Shown here: positions 34,986 through 45,258 of the stretch, piece by piece
Position numbering within the stretch: position 1 is the stretch's first letter
How the letters are laid out: each line of letters starts with the position of its first letter
NCBI RefSeq assembly: GCF_902859625.1
Contig: NZ_CADIJX010000003.1
Coordinates: 496,001-560,000, forward strand
DNA length: 64,000 nt
Direction of reading: 5' to 3'
From: Achromobacter pestifer
GTDB lineage: Bacteria > Pseudomonadota > Gammaproteobacteria > Burkholderiales > Burkholderiaceae_B
Program-made: the position numbers and the translations under genes
Notes under the pieces: model-generated
Database searches by the model: none
Told to the model about the DNA's origin: nothing
The model's input: the letters and a program-made list of their open reading frames with translations, nothing else

Positions 34986-37247
34986 ATGAAATTCCGCTTC
35001 CCCATCTTCATCATCGACGAAGACTACCGTTCCGAGAATGCGTCCGGTTTGGGTATCCGTGCCTTATCTGAAGCCATCGAGGCCGAGGGCGTCGAGGTGA
35101 TCGGGGTGACCAGTTATGGCGACCTGAGTTCGTTCGCGCAACAGCAAAGCCGCGCCAGCGCCTTCATCCTGTCCATCGACGATGAAGAGTTCGACGTGGA
35201 CTCGCCTGAAGACGTGGCCGGCGCGATCAAGAACCTGCGCATGTTCATCGGTGAACTGCGGTTCCGCAACGCCGACATCCCCATCTATTTGTATGGCGAG
35301 ACGCGCACGTCCGAGCACATCCCGAACGACATCCTGCGCGAACTGCACGGTTTCATCCACATGTTCGAGGACACCCCCGAATTCGTGGCGCGTCACATCA
35401 TTCGCGAAGCCCGCAGCTATGTGGATTCGCTGCCGCCGCCGTTCTTCCGCGAACTGGTGAAGTACGCGCAAGACGGTTCGTATTCCTGGCACTGCCCTGG
35501 CCACTCGGGCGGCGTGGCGTTCCTGAAGAGCCCGGTGGGGCGGATGTTCCACCAATTCTTCGGCGAGAACATGCTGCGCGCCGACGTCTGCAACGCCGTG
35601 GACGAACTGGGCCAACTGCTGGACCACACCGGCCCCATCGCCGAGTCCGAGCTGAACGCCGCGCGTATTTTCCACGCGGACCATTGCTTCTTCGTCACCA
35701 ATGGCACCTCGACCTCGAACAAGGTCGTGTGGCATGCCAACGTTGCCGCGGGCGACGTGGTGGTGGTGGACCGCAACTGTCACAAGTCGATCCTGCACGC
35801 CATCACGATGACGGGCGCGATTCCGGTGTTCCTGCGCCCGACGCGCAACCACCTGGGGATCATCGGCCCGATTCCGCTGGAAGAGTTCCATCCGGACAAC
35901 ATCCGCAAGAAGATCGAGGCGAATCCTTTTGCGCGTGAAGCGGTGAACAAGAACCCGCGCATCCTGACCTTGACGCAAAGCACGTACGACGGCGTCATCT
36001 ACAACGTGGAAATGATCAAAGAGCAGCTCGGCAGCTATGTCGACACGCTGCACTTCGATGAAGCCTGGCTGCCGCACGCCTCGTTCCACGAGTTCTACGA
36101 GGACATGCACGCCATCGGCCAGAACCGTCCGCGCAGCCAGGACGCGATGGTCTTCGCCACGCACTCCACGCACAAGCTGCTGGCTGGTATTTCGCAAGCC
36201 TCGCAGATCATCGTGCAGGAGTCCGAGACCCGCAAGCTGGACCGCAACGTCTTCAACGAGGCGTACCTGATGCACACGTCCACGTCCCCGCAGTACGCGA
36301 TCATCGCGTCGTGCGACGTGGCTGCCGCCATGATGGAACCGCCTGGAGGCACCGCGCTGGTCGAGGAGAGCATCCGCGAAGCCCTGGATTTCCGCCGCGC
36401 CATGCGCAAGGTGGAATCCGAGTTCGGCAAGAACGACTGGTGGTTCAAGGTCTGGGGCCCGAATCGCCTGGTGTCCGAAGGCATCGGCAACCGCGACGAA
36501 TGGATCCTGGAAGCCAACGACCACTGGCACGGCTTTGGCGAGATGGCCGAAGGCTTCAACATGCTGGACCCGATCAAGGCCACGGTGATCACGCCGGGGC
36601 TGGACATGTCGGGCAGCTTTGGCGAAACGGGCATTCCCGCCGCCCTGGTCTCCAAGTACCTGACCGAGCACGGCGTGGTGGTCGAGAAGACCGGTCTGTA
36701 CTCGTTCTTCATCCTGTTCACCATCGGCATCACCAAGGGCCGCTGGAACACGCTCCTGACCGCGTTGCAGCAGTTCAAGGACGACTACGATCGCAACCAG
36801 CCGTTGTGGCGCATCCTGCCGGACTTCTGCAAGGTTCACCGTCGCTACGAGCGCATGGGCCTGCGTGATCTGTGCCAGGAAATCCACGAAGCCTACCGCG
36901 CGCGCGACGTGGCCCGCCTGACCACCGAGATGTACCTGAGCGACATGGTGCCGGCGCTGAAGCCGTCCGACGCCTTCGCCCGCATGGCGCACCGCGAGGT
37001 CGAGCGTGTGGACATCGACAAGCTGGAAGGCCGCGTGACCGGCGTGCTGTTGACGCCGTACCCGCCGGGCATCCCGCTGCTGATTCCGGGCGAACGCTTC
37101 AACCGCACCATCGTGCAGTACCTGCAATTCGCGCGCGAATTCAACGAGCGCTTCCCGGGCTTCGAGACCTATATTCACGGCTTGGCCGATGAAGTGGGTC
37201 CGGATGGCGAAAAGCGCTACTACGTTGATTGCCTGATCGAAGATTGA
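34986..37247 (+). CDS. Orn/Lys/Arg amino-acid decarboxylase, fold type I
   Basis: A 753-residue PLP enzyme: N-terminal response-regulator-like wing domain (about 1-130; IFIIDEDYRSENASGLGI), the PLP-binding core (about 140-560) with SWHCPGHSGGVAFLKSPVG, FVTNGTSTSNK, DEAW, and the Schiff-base Lys in HSTHKLLAGISQAS, and a C-terminal domain ending in a PYPPGIPLLIPGE segment. Length is closest to inducible arginine decarboxylases (about 755), but ornithine and lysine decarboxylases share these motifs, so the substrate is not settled. AGGAG lies eight bases before the ATG. It would consume a proton and make a polyamine or diamine. Confidence 0.9.
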   Translation: MKFRFPIFIIDEDYRSENASGLGIRALSEAIEAEGVEVIGVTSYGDLSSFAQQQSRASAFILSIDDEEFDVDSPEDVAGAIKNLRMFIGELRFRNADIPIYLYGETRTSEHIPNDILRELHGFIHMFEDTPEFVARHIIREARSYVDSLPPPFFRELVKYAQDGSYSWHCPGHSGGVAFLKSPVGRMFHQFFGENMLRADVCNAVDELGQLLDHTGPIAESELNAARIFHADHCFFVTNGTSTSNKVVWHANVAAGDVVVVDRNCHKSILHAITMTGAIPVFLRPTRNHLGIIGPIPLEEFHPDNIRKKIEANPFAREAVNKNPRILTLTQSTYDGVIYNVEMIKEQLGSYVDTLHFDEAWLPHASFHEFYEDMHAIGQNRPRSQDAMVFATHSTHKLLAGISQASQIIVQESETRKLDRNVFNEAYLMHTSTSPQYAIIASCDVAAAMMEPPGGTALVEESIREALDFRRAMRKVESEFGKNDWWFKVWGPNRLVSEGIGNRDEWILEANDHWHGFGEMAEGFNMLDPIKATVITPGLDMSGSFGETGIPAALVSKYLTEHGVVVEKTGLYSFFILFTIGITKGRWNTLLTALQQFKDDYDRNQPLWRILPDFCKVHRRYERMGLRDLCQEIHEAYRARDVARLTTEMYLSDMVPALKPSDAFARMAHREVERVDIDKLEGRVTGVLLTPYPPGIPLLIPGERFNRTIVQYLQFAREFNERFPGFETYIHGLADEVGPDGEKRYYVDCLIED

Positions 37248-37270
37248 GGCCCGGCGGGTCTGGAGTTCTG

Positions 37271-38473
37271 ATGTTTGATGTAGCCGTACTCGGCGCCGGC
37301 GCCGCTGGCATGATGTGTGCAGCGGTAGCCGGCCAGCGCGGCTTGCGCGTGGTCCTGGTCGACCATGCCGAGCGCCTGGCGGAGAAAATCCGCATTTCCG
37401 GCGGTGGCCGCTGCAACTTCACCAACATCGGGGCCGGACCCGCCAATTTCCTGTCCGACAATCCGCATTTTTGCCGGTCAGCCCTGTCGGCCTATACGCC
37501 GCAGGATTTTCTGGCGCTGATGAAGCGCCACCAGATCGCCTGGCACGAGAAGCATCGCGGCCAGTTGTTCTGCAACGATTCCAGCGAATCCATCATCGAC
37601 ATGCTGCGCGCCGAGTGCGACGCGGGCAATGTGCAGTGGCGCATGGGCTGCCCGGTGTCCGAGATCGGCCATGGCGAACAGGGCTTCGAGTTGCGCACGG
37701 GCCAGGGCACGATCCGTGCGGCCAAGTTGGTCGTGGCGACAGGGGGCATGGCGATTCCGCAACTGGGCGCCACCGACTTCGGCTTGAAGATCGCGCGCCA
37801 GTTTGGCCTGAAGGTGGTCGAGCCCCGGCCCGCGCTGGTGCCGTTGACCTTCGACTCCGCCCAATGGCAGCCGTTGTCCGAATTGTCGGGCGTGGCGCTG
37901 GAAGTCAACCTGCACACGGGGCAGGGCAAGACCCGCGGCGAATTCCTGGAAGACTTGCTGTTCACGCACAGGGGCCTGTCGGGGCCGGCGATCCTACAGA
38001 TATCCAGCTACTGGAAGCCCGGCGAACCCATTGTGATCGACCTGGCGCCGGGGCGAGACCTGGCGGAAGAACTGCTGGCGTCCAAGTCGGGCAACCGGCA
38101 GCAACTGCATACCGTCCTGGCGGGCCTGTGGCCCAAGCGGCTGGCCGATCGTTGGCTGCATCTGGCGGAGCAGGGCGGCAAGCCCGGCCTGGCGGCGCTA
38201 CGCCTGGCGGATGCGCCTGACAAGACGCTGCGCGCGCTGGCGCAGGACATTCATCAATGGGCGCTCGTGCCCAGTGGCACCGCCGGCTACAAGAAAGCCG
38301 AAGTCATGCGCGGTGGCGTGGACACACGCGGGTTGGACCAGAAGTCCATGCAGGCCAAGACCACCCCGGGGCTGTTCTTCATCGGCGAAGCCGTGGACGT
38401 GACCGGCTGGCTGGGGGGCTACAACTTCCAGTGGGCCTGGGCCTCGGGCGTGGCCTGCGGCAAGGCGTTGTAG
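37271..38473 (+). CDS. BaiN/HI0933-type NAD(P)/FAD-dependent oxidoreductase
   Basis: A 400-residue flavoprotein: N-terminal FAD Rossmann motif AVLGAGAAGMMCA, then AEKIRISGGGRCNFTN, the hallmark of the HI0933/BaiN family, and the C-terminal GLFFIGEAVDVTGWLGGYNFQWAWASG that closes the FAD site. The function of this family is poorly defined; some members act in bile-acid reduction but that pathway is unlikely here. GGAG sits six bases before ATG 37271. It starts 23 bp after the decarboxylase stop, so the two may be co-transcribed. Confidence 0.9.
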   Translation: MFDVAVLGAGAAGMMCAAVAGQRGLRVVLVDHAERLAEKIRISGGGRCNFTNIGAGPANFLSDNPHFCRSALSAYTPQDFLALMKRHQIAWHEKHRGQLFCNDSSESIIDMLRAECDAGNVQWRMGCPVSEIGHGEQGFELRTGQGTIRAAKLVVATGGMAIPQLGATDFGLKIARQFGLKVVEPRPALVPLTFDSAQWQPLSELSGVALEVNLHTGQGKTRGEFLEDLLFTHRGLSGPAILQISSYWKPGEPIVIDLAPGRDLAEELLASKSGNRQQLHTVLAGLWPKRLADRWLHLAEQGGKPGLAALRLADAPDKTLRALAQDIHQWALVPSGTAGYKKAEVMRGGVDTRGLDQKSMQAKTTPGLFFIGEAVDVTGWLGGYNFQWAWASGVACGKAL

Positions 38474-38516
38474 GCCTGGCGCCCGGCGCATAGCCGGGTG
38501 CTATTGCTCGAATTGG

Positions 38517-38531
38517 CACAATACCATTGTG
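38517..38531. promoter_or_regulatory. 15-bp dyad upstream of sodA
   Basis: CACAAT-ACC-ATTGTG, perfect 6-bp arms, in a short AT-rich tract (38515-38575) that contains the sodA promoter. It may be an operator for a metal- or redox-responsive regulator; it does not match the Fur or SoxR consensus well. Confidence 0.4.
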
Positions 38532-38615
38532 ATATCAAATAAAAATACATATCATTTATGTTTTCGATATTGACTTGCGCCTTCCAACGGGAAGGCGGGT
38601 CCACCGGAGACATGC

Positions 38616-39230
38616 ATGGCCTACACCCTTCCGACCCTGCCGTACGCCTATGACGCCCTGGAGCCTCACATCGACGCAATGACGATGGAGATCCACTACA
38701 GCAAGCATCATCAAACCTATGTCACCAGTCTGAACGCGGCGCTGGACGGCGCCGGGATCAGCACGGACGAACCGGTCGAAGCCCTGGTGGCCCGCCTGGA
38801 CCAACTGCCCGAAGCCATCCGGGGCGCGGTGCGCAACCATGGCGGCGGCCACGCCAACCACAGCCTGTTCTGGTCCGTCATGTCGCCCGAAGGCGGCGGT
38901 GAGCCCGATGGCGCGCTGGCAGCGGGCATTGAATCCGAACTGGGCGGCCTGGCTGCTTTCCGCGACGCCTTCACCAAGGCCGCTCTGACCCGCTTCGGCA
39001 GCGGCTGGGCCTGGCTGTCCGTGACGCCGGCTGGCAAACTGGTGGTCGAAAGCAGCGCCAACCAGGACAGCCCGCTGATGCAGGGCAACACCCCGATCCT
39101 GGGCCTGGACGTCTGGGAGCACGCCTACTATCTGAAGTACCAGAACCGCCGTCCGGAATACATTGGCGCCTTCTACAATGTCGTGAACTGGCCCGAAGTG
39201 GCTCGCCGCTATGCGGCCGCGAAGGGCTAA
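38616..39230 (+). CDS. sodA: superoxide dismutase, Mn type
   Basis: A 204-residue Fe/Mn-SOD. The four metal ligands are visible: His in MEIHYSK, the second His in [10 protein letters not shown], and Asp and His in DVWEHAYY. The GGGHANH context and the Gln in NQDSPLMQ favour Mn over Fe. It lacks a signal peptide, so it is cytoplasmic. An AT-rich promoter with a dyad precedes it. A ZIP metal transporter begins 31 bp downstream with its own Shine-Dalgarno, suggesting co-expression of the enzyme and a divalent-metal importer. Confidence 0.94.
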   Translation: MAYTLPTLPYAYDALEPHIDAMTMEIHYSKHHQTYVTSLNAALDGAGISTDEPVEALVARLDQLPEAIRGAVRNHGGGHANHSLFWSVMSPEGGGEPDGALAAGIESELGGLAAFRDAFTKAALTRFGSGWAWLSVTPAGKLVVESSANQDSPLMQGNTPILGLDVWEHAYYLKYQNRRPEYIGAFYNVVNWPEVARRYAAAKG

Positions 39231-39261
39231 GCCCATCTCTCTCAAGGAGGGTAGCGGCCCT

Positions 39262-40155
39262 ATGAACACCTTCAGCCGTCATCGCGTGCGGCCCGCGGCC
39301 ACCAGCATCAGCGTGTGGACGCTCGCCGTCATGGTGTCCTGCCTGGCGCTGCATCAGCTCTGGGCGTATCTGGATGTGCGCGCGCCGCACGTCGCCGACG
39401 CGCTGCTGGGCGGTCTGGTGGCCGCCGCCGCCACCGCGCTGGGTACCTTGCCCATCCTGTTCGCACGCACCATCCCGCAGAAAGTCCAGGACAGCATGTT
39501 CGGGTTCGGCGCGGGCGTGATGCTGGCGGCCAGCGCGTTTTCGCTCGTGGCGCCGGGCATCTCGGCGGCCGAATCCCAGGGCATGGGCCCGTGGGGCGCG
39601 GGCTTGACGGTGGGGGCGGCGATTCTGTTGGGCGCCGCGGTCCTGCTCGTCATGGACCGCACCCTGCCGCACGAGCATTTCATCAAAGGCCGCGAAGGCA
39701 TCGAGGCGCACCGCCTGCGCCGCACCTGGCTGTTCGTGTTCGCCATCACCTTGCACAACCTGCCCGAAGGCCTGGCCATCGGCGTGGGCTACGCGGGCAG
39801 CGACCCGGTGCGCGGCACGGCGCTGGCAACAGGCATCGCCATCCAGGACATCCCGGAAGGGCTGGTGGTGGCCGTGGCCCTGTTGGCCGCGGGTTACAAG
39901 CGTGCGTTCGCCGTGGCGCTGGGCATGCTCTCCGGCCTGGTGGAACCGCTGGGCGCTGTGCTGGGCGCCGCCATCGTCGGCTGGTCCGCGCCATTGTTGC
40001 CCTGGGGACTTGGATTCGCGGCGGGAGCCATGCTGTTTGTCATCAGCCACGAGATCATTCCCGAGTCACACCGCAAGGGGCATGAGGTTTATGCGACCTG
40101 CGGATTGATGCTGGGCTTTGTGCTGATGATGTTGCTGGATACGGCGCTGGGCTAG
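39262..40155 (+). CDS. ZIP family divalent metal transporter (BbZIP-like)
   Basis: A 297-residue inner-membrane protein with eight helices. The binuclear metal site is intact: H165, N166, E169 in LHNLPEGLAIG; Q195, D196, E199 in IQDIPEGL; and E228 in VEP. These fall exactly 12 positions before their counterparts in the structurally known Bordetella bronchiseptica BbZIP (H177, N178, E181, Q207, D208, E211, E240), and the protein is 12 residues shorter at the N-terminus. BbZIP moves Zn2+ and Cd2+; the sodA neighbour raises Mn2+ as an alternative. AAGGAGG lies about 11 bases before the ATG. It is followed by a hairpin at 40167. Confidence 0.93.
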   Translation: MNTFSRHRVRPAATSISVWTLAVMVSCLALHQLWAYLDVRAPHVADALLGGLVAAAATALGTLPILFARTIPQKVQDSMFGFGAGVMLAASAFSLVAPGISAAESQGMGPWGAGLTVGAAILLGAAVLLVMDRTLPHEHFIKGREGIEAHRLRRTWLFVFAITLHNLPEGLAIGVGYAGSDPVRGTALATGIAIQDIPEGLVVAVALLAAGYKRAFAVALGMLSGLVEPLGAVLGAAIVGWSAPLLPWGLGFAAGAMLFVISHEIIPESHRKGHEVYATCGLMLGFVLMMLLDTALG

Positions 40156-40166
40156 GCCAGGCGTCG

Positions 40167-40193
40167 TTTCCCGGGGCATTTCACCCCGGGAAA
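40167..40193 (+). terminator. hairpin downstream of the ZIP gene
   Basis: TTTCCCGGGG and CCCCGGGAAA form a perfect 10-bp stem around a 7-nt loop. A short T-run (CTTTT) follows a few bases later, so termination is likely but not ideal. Confidence 0.6.
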
Positions 40194-40243
40194 TCGCGCT
40201 TTTCCACTGCTGGTTTTCGTTGTATGCTTGGCGCCGCTGTCAC

Positions 40244-40336
40244 GCATGTTTGCGGGAGAGAGCGGCCTTTTGTTCCGGGCCGCCGCCGAAGGCGCAATTC
40301 GCCCAGAATCGCTCAGGTAACCGATATCGCACATGC
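40244..40336 (+). promoter_or_regulatory. glycine riboswitch, first aptamer
   Basis: P1 pairs GCATGT (40244-40249) with ACATGC (40331-40336). Inside are the conserved GCGGGAGAG, CCGCCGAAGGCGCAA and the AATCGCTCAGGTAACCGATA junction of the gcvT-type glycine aptamer. It is the upstream half of a tandem riboswitch controlling the glycine cleavage operon. Confidence 0.9.
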
Positions 40337-40382
40337 TTGCCCCGTCCCGGTTTTCTCACCGTGTGGACGCGGCAAAACAGTA

Positions 40383-40491
40383 CTCTGGAGAGACCTGGCG
40401 CCGCCCCTGAACTAGGGACATAGCGAGCAGCCCAGGCGCCGAAGGTGCAAACCCGCCCTGCGCGGGGCAACTCTCAGGCAAAAGGACAGAG
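40383..40491 (+). promoter_or_regulatory. glycine riboswitch, second aptamer
   Basis: P1 pairs CTCTG (40383-40387) with CAGAG (40487-40491). The conserved CTCTGGAGAG, GGCGCCGAAGGTGCAAACC and CAACTCTCAGGCAAAAGGAC segments are present. The two aptamers are separated by a 46-nt linker. The gcvT start codon is 99 nt downstream; no obvious intrinsic terminator lies between, so control may act at translation initiation or by Rho. Confidence 0.93.
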
Positions 40492-40589
40492 GGGCGGAAG
40501 ATTCAGCCGTGGCCGTACAGGCGTAGTCCGCTTGTCGCGACCCGGCATTCCGTAACCCTGGCATTACTGCCGTCCCGGAGTTTCCGCGC

Positions 40590-41690
40590 ATGTCCGCAAC
40601 CCTCAAACGCACCCCGCTGGCCGAAGAACATATCGCCTCCGGCGCCCGAATGGTCGATTTCGGCGGGTGGGACATGCCCTTGGCCTACGGCTCGCAGCTC
40701 GAGGAGCATCACGCAGTGCGCCAGGACGCCGGCATGTTCGACGTCTCGCACATGCTGAACGTCGACGTCATGGGCCCCGACGCCTTTGCCTTCCTGCAAC
40801 GCCTCATCGCCAATGACGTGGCCAAGTTGACGGTGCCCGGCAAAGCGCTCTACTCCTGCATGCTGAACCCGCAAGGCGGCGTGATCGACGACCTGATCGT
40901 CTACTTCTTCGCGGTCGACGAATGGCGCGTGGTGGTCAACGCCGGCACGGCCGACAAAGACATCGCCTGGATGCAGCGCGTGAAGCAGGCCGGCAATTTC
41001 GATGTCGCCATCACCCCGCGCCGCGATCTGGCCATGGTGGCCGTGCAAGGGCCCAATGCCCGCGCCAAGGTCTGGGCGGCTCGCCCGGCTTGGCAGGCCG
41101 CGACTGAACCGCTGACTCCCTTCGTGGCTGCCCTTGTGGGCGACGAGACACTGGTGGCCCGTACTGGCTACACCGGCGAAGACGGCTTTGAAATTGTCCT
41201 GCCCGCGACTGAAGTCGTGCAGCTGTGGCGCGATCTGGTTGCGCAGGGCGTGCGTCCGGCCGGCTTGGGCGCGCGCGATACGCTGCGCCTGGAAGCCGGC
41301 ATGAACCTGTATGGCCAGGACATGGACGAACTGACCCAGCCCGATCAGGCCGGCCTGACCTGGACCGTGTCCCTGAAGAACGCCGAGCGCCGTTTCATCG
41401 GCCGCGACGCGCTGGAGCAATTCGCGACCCCCGCCACCTTCATCGGCCTGAAGCTGCAAGAGCGCGGCGTGATGCGCGCCCACATGGCGGTGCGCACGAA
41501 AGAAGGCTTGGGCGAACTCACCAGCGGCACGATGTCGCCCACGCTTGGCGTGTCGATCGGTTTTGCCCGCCTGCCGCAAGGCGTGCGTCCGGGCGACGCG
41601 GTCGAAGTCGACATCCGTGGCAAATGGGTGCCCGCCCTGGCCTGCAAACTGCCGTTTGTCCGTAACGGCAAAGCCGTCGAACACTCGTAA
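40590..41690 (+). CDS. gcvT: glycine cleavage system T protein (aminomethyltransferase)
   Basis: A 366-residue folate-dependent enzyme that releases ammonia and forms methylene-THF from the H-protein-bound intermediate. Typical motifs are [35 protein letters not shown] and [18 protein letters not shown], which contains the catalytic Asp region. GGAG lies nine bases before the ATG. It is the first gene of the riboswitch-controlled gcvT-gcvH-gcvP operon. Confidence 0.97.
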   Translation: MSATLKRTPLAEEHIASGARMVDFGGWDMPLAYGSQLEEHHAVRQDAGMFDVSHMLNVDVMGPDAFAFLQRLIANDVAKLTVPGKALYSCMLNPQGGVIDDLIVYFFAVDEWRVVVNAGTADKDIAWMQRVKQAGNFDVAITPRRDLAMVAVQGPNARAKVWAARPAWQAATEPLTPFVAALVGDETLVARTGYTGEDGFEIVLPATEVVQLWRDLVAQGVRPAGLGARDTLRLEAGMNLYGQDMDELTQPDQAGLTWTVSLKNAERRFIGRDALEQFATPATFIGLKLQERGVMRAHMAVRTKEGLGELTSGTMSPTLGVSIGFARLPQGVRPGDAVEVDIRGKWVPALACKLPFVRNGKAVEHS

Positions 41691-41789
41691 ACTCGAAGCT
41701 TCGCGCGAGCGCCCGCCCAGCCTGGGCAAGCGCCGCCCGCGCGAGGCGCGCAACACCATTCATCTACCCGCATTCCCTCAGGAGTTCCC

Positions 41790-42167
41790 ATGAGTCTGCC
41801 CACCGATCGCAAGTACACCCAGTCCCATGAATGGGTCAAAGCCGAAGGCGACGTGTTCGTCGTTGGCATCACCGATACCGCCCAGGATCAATTGGGCGAT
41901 CTGGTTTTCGTTGGCGACGTGAAGGTCGGCGCCAAGCTGAACGCGGGTGAAACCGCTGGCGTGGTCGAATCGGTCAAGGCCGCGTCCGACATCTACGCAC
42001 CCGTGGACGGCGAAATCGTCGCCTTCAACGAAGAGCTGGAAAACAACCCCAACCTGATCAACGAATCGGCCTTCACCGCCTGGATCTTCAAGATCAAGCC
42101 GGTCAACGCCGCCGATGCCGACAAGCTGCTGGACGCTGCCGGCTACGAAGCCGTCGCCAACGGCTAA
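41790..42167 (+). CDS. gcvH: glycine cleavage system H protein (lipoyl carrier)
   Basis: A 125-residue lipoyl-domain protein; the lipoylated Lys is in VVESVKAASD (about residue 62). Starts KYTQSHEWV as in all GcvH. AGGAG is six bases before the ATG. It shuttles the aminomethyl group between GcvP, GcvT and the L protein. It lies between gcvT and gcvP with about 100-bp gaps on both sides; the downstream gap contains a 14-bp hairpin. Confidence 0.97.
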   Translation: MSLPTDRKYTQSHEWVKAEGDVFVVGITDTAQDQLGDLVFVGDVKVGAKLNAGETAGVVESVKAASDIYAPVDGEIVAFNEELENNPNLINESAFTAWIFKIKPVNAADADKLLDAAGYEAVANG

Positions 42168-42175
42168 GCCGGTTC

Positions 42176-42209
42176 AAGGCGGGTGCGGCCCAGGCGCCGC
42201 GCCCGCTTT
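42176..42209 (+). promoter_or_regulatory. intercistronic hairpin between gcvH and gcvP
   Basis: A 14-bp stem (42176-42189 with 42196-42209, two G-U wobbles) around the loop CCAGGC, followed by only three T. It may partly terminate or stabilise the upstream message, giving more GcvH than GcvP. A second dyad, GTCCGTCC/GGACGGAC, lies at 42225-42242. Confidence 0.45.
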
Positions 42210-42266
42210 GCATGACGCACTACCGTCCGTCCGTGGACGGACACCCGCTACCCCGAGATCCTCCCA

Positions 42267-45140
<2,874 letters not shown>

Positions 45141-45204
45141 TGGCGTGACGCAAGGGGCTCGGCGCAAGCCGGGCGCTGGTTCAGCCTGATGCCGAACCCC
45201 CAAT

Positions 45205-45238
45205 AAAAAACCCCCATCTTCCGATGGGGGTTTTTTTT
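45205..45238. terminator. bidirectional terminator between gcvP and the DUF945 gene
   Basis: Six A (45205-45210), stem CCCCCATC/GATGGGGG (45211-45218 with 45223-45230), loop TTCC, then eight T (45231-45238). It works in both directions for the convergent genes. Confidence 0.92.
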
Positions 45239-45258
45239 GGTGCTGGGGTGCGCAGGGC

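Noticed and set aside
35064-37178. A 704-codon minus-strand frame opposite the amino-acid decarboxylase
   Set aside because: Shadow of a strongly conserved PLP enzyme; composition is Val/Arg/His-rich nonsense.
38535-38560. Possible Fur box upstream of sodA
   Set aside because: The best alignment matches only about half of the 19-bp consensus; AT-richness explains it.
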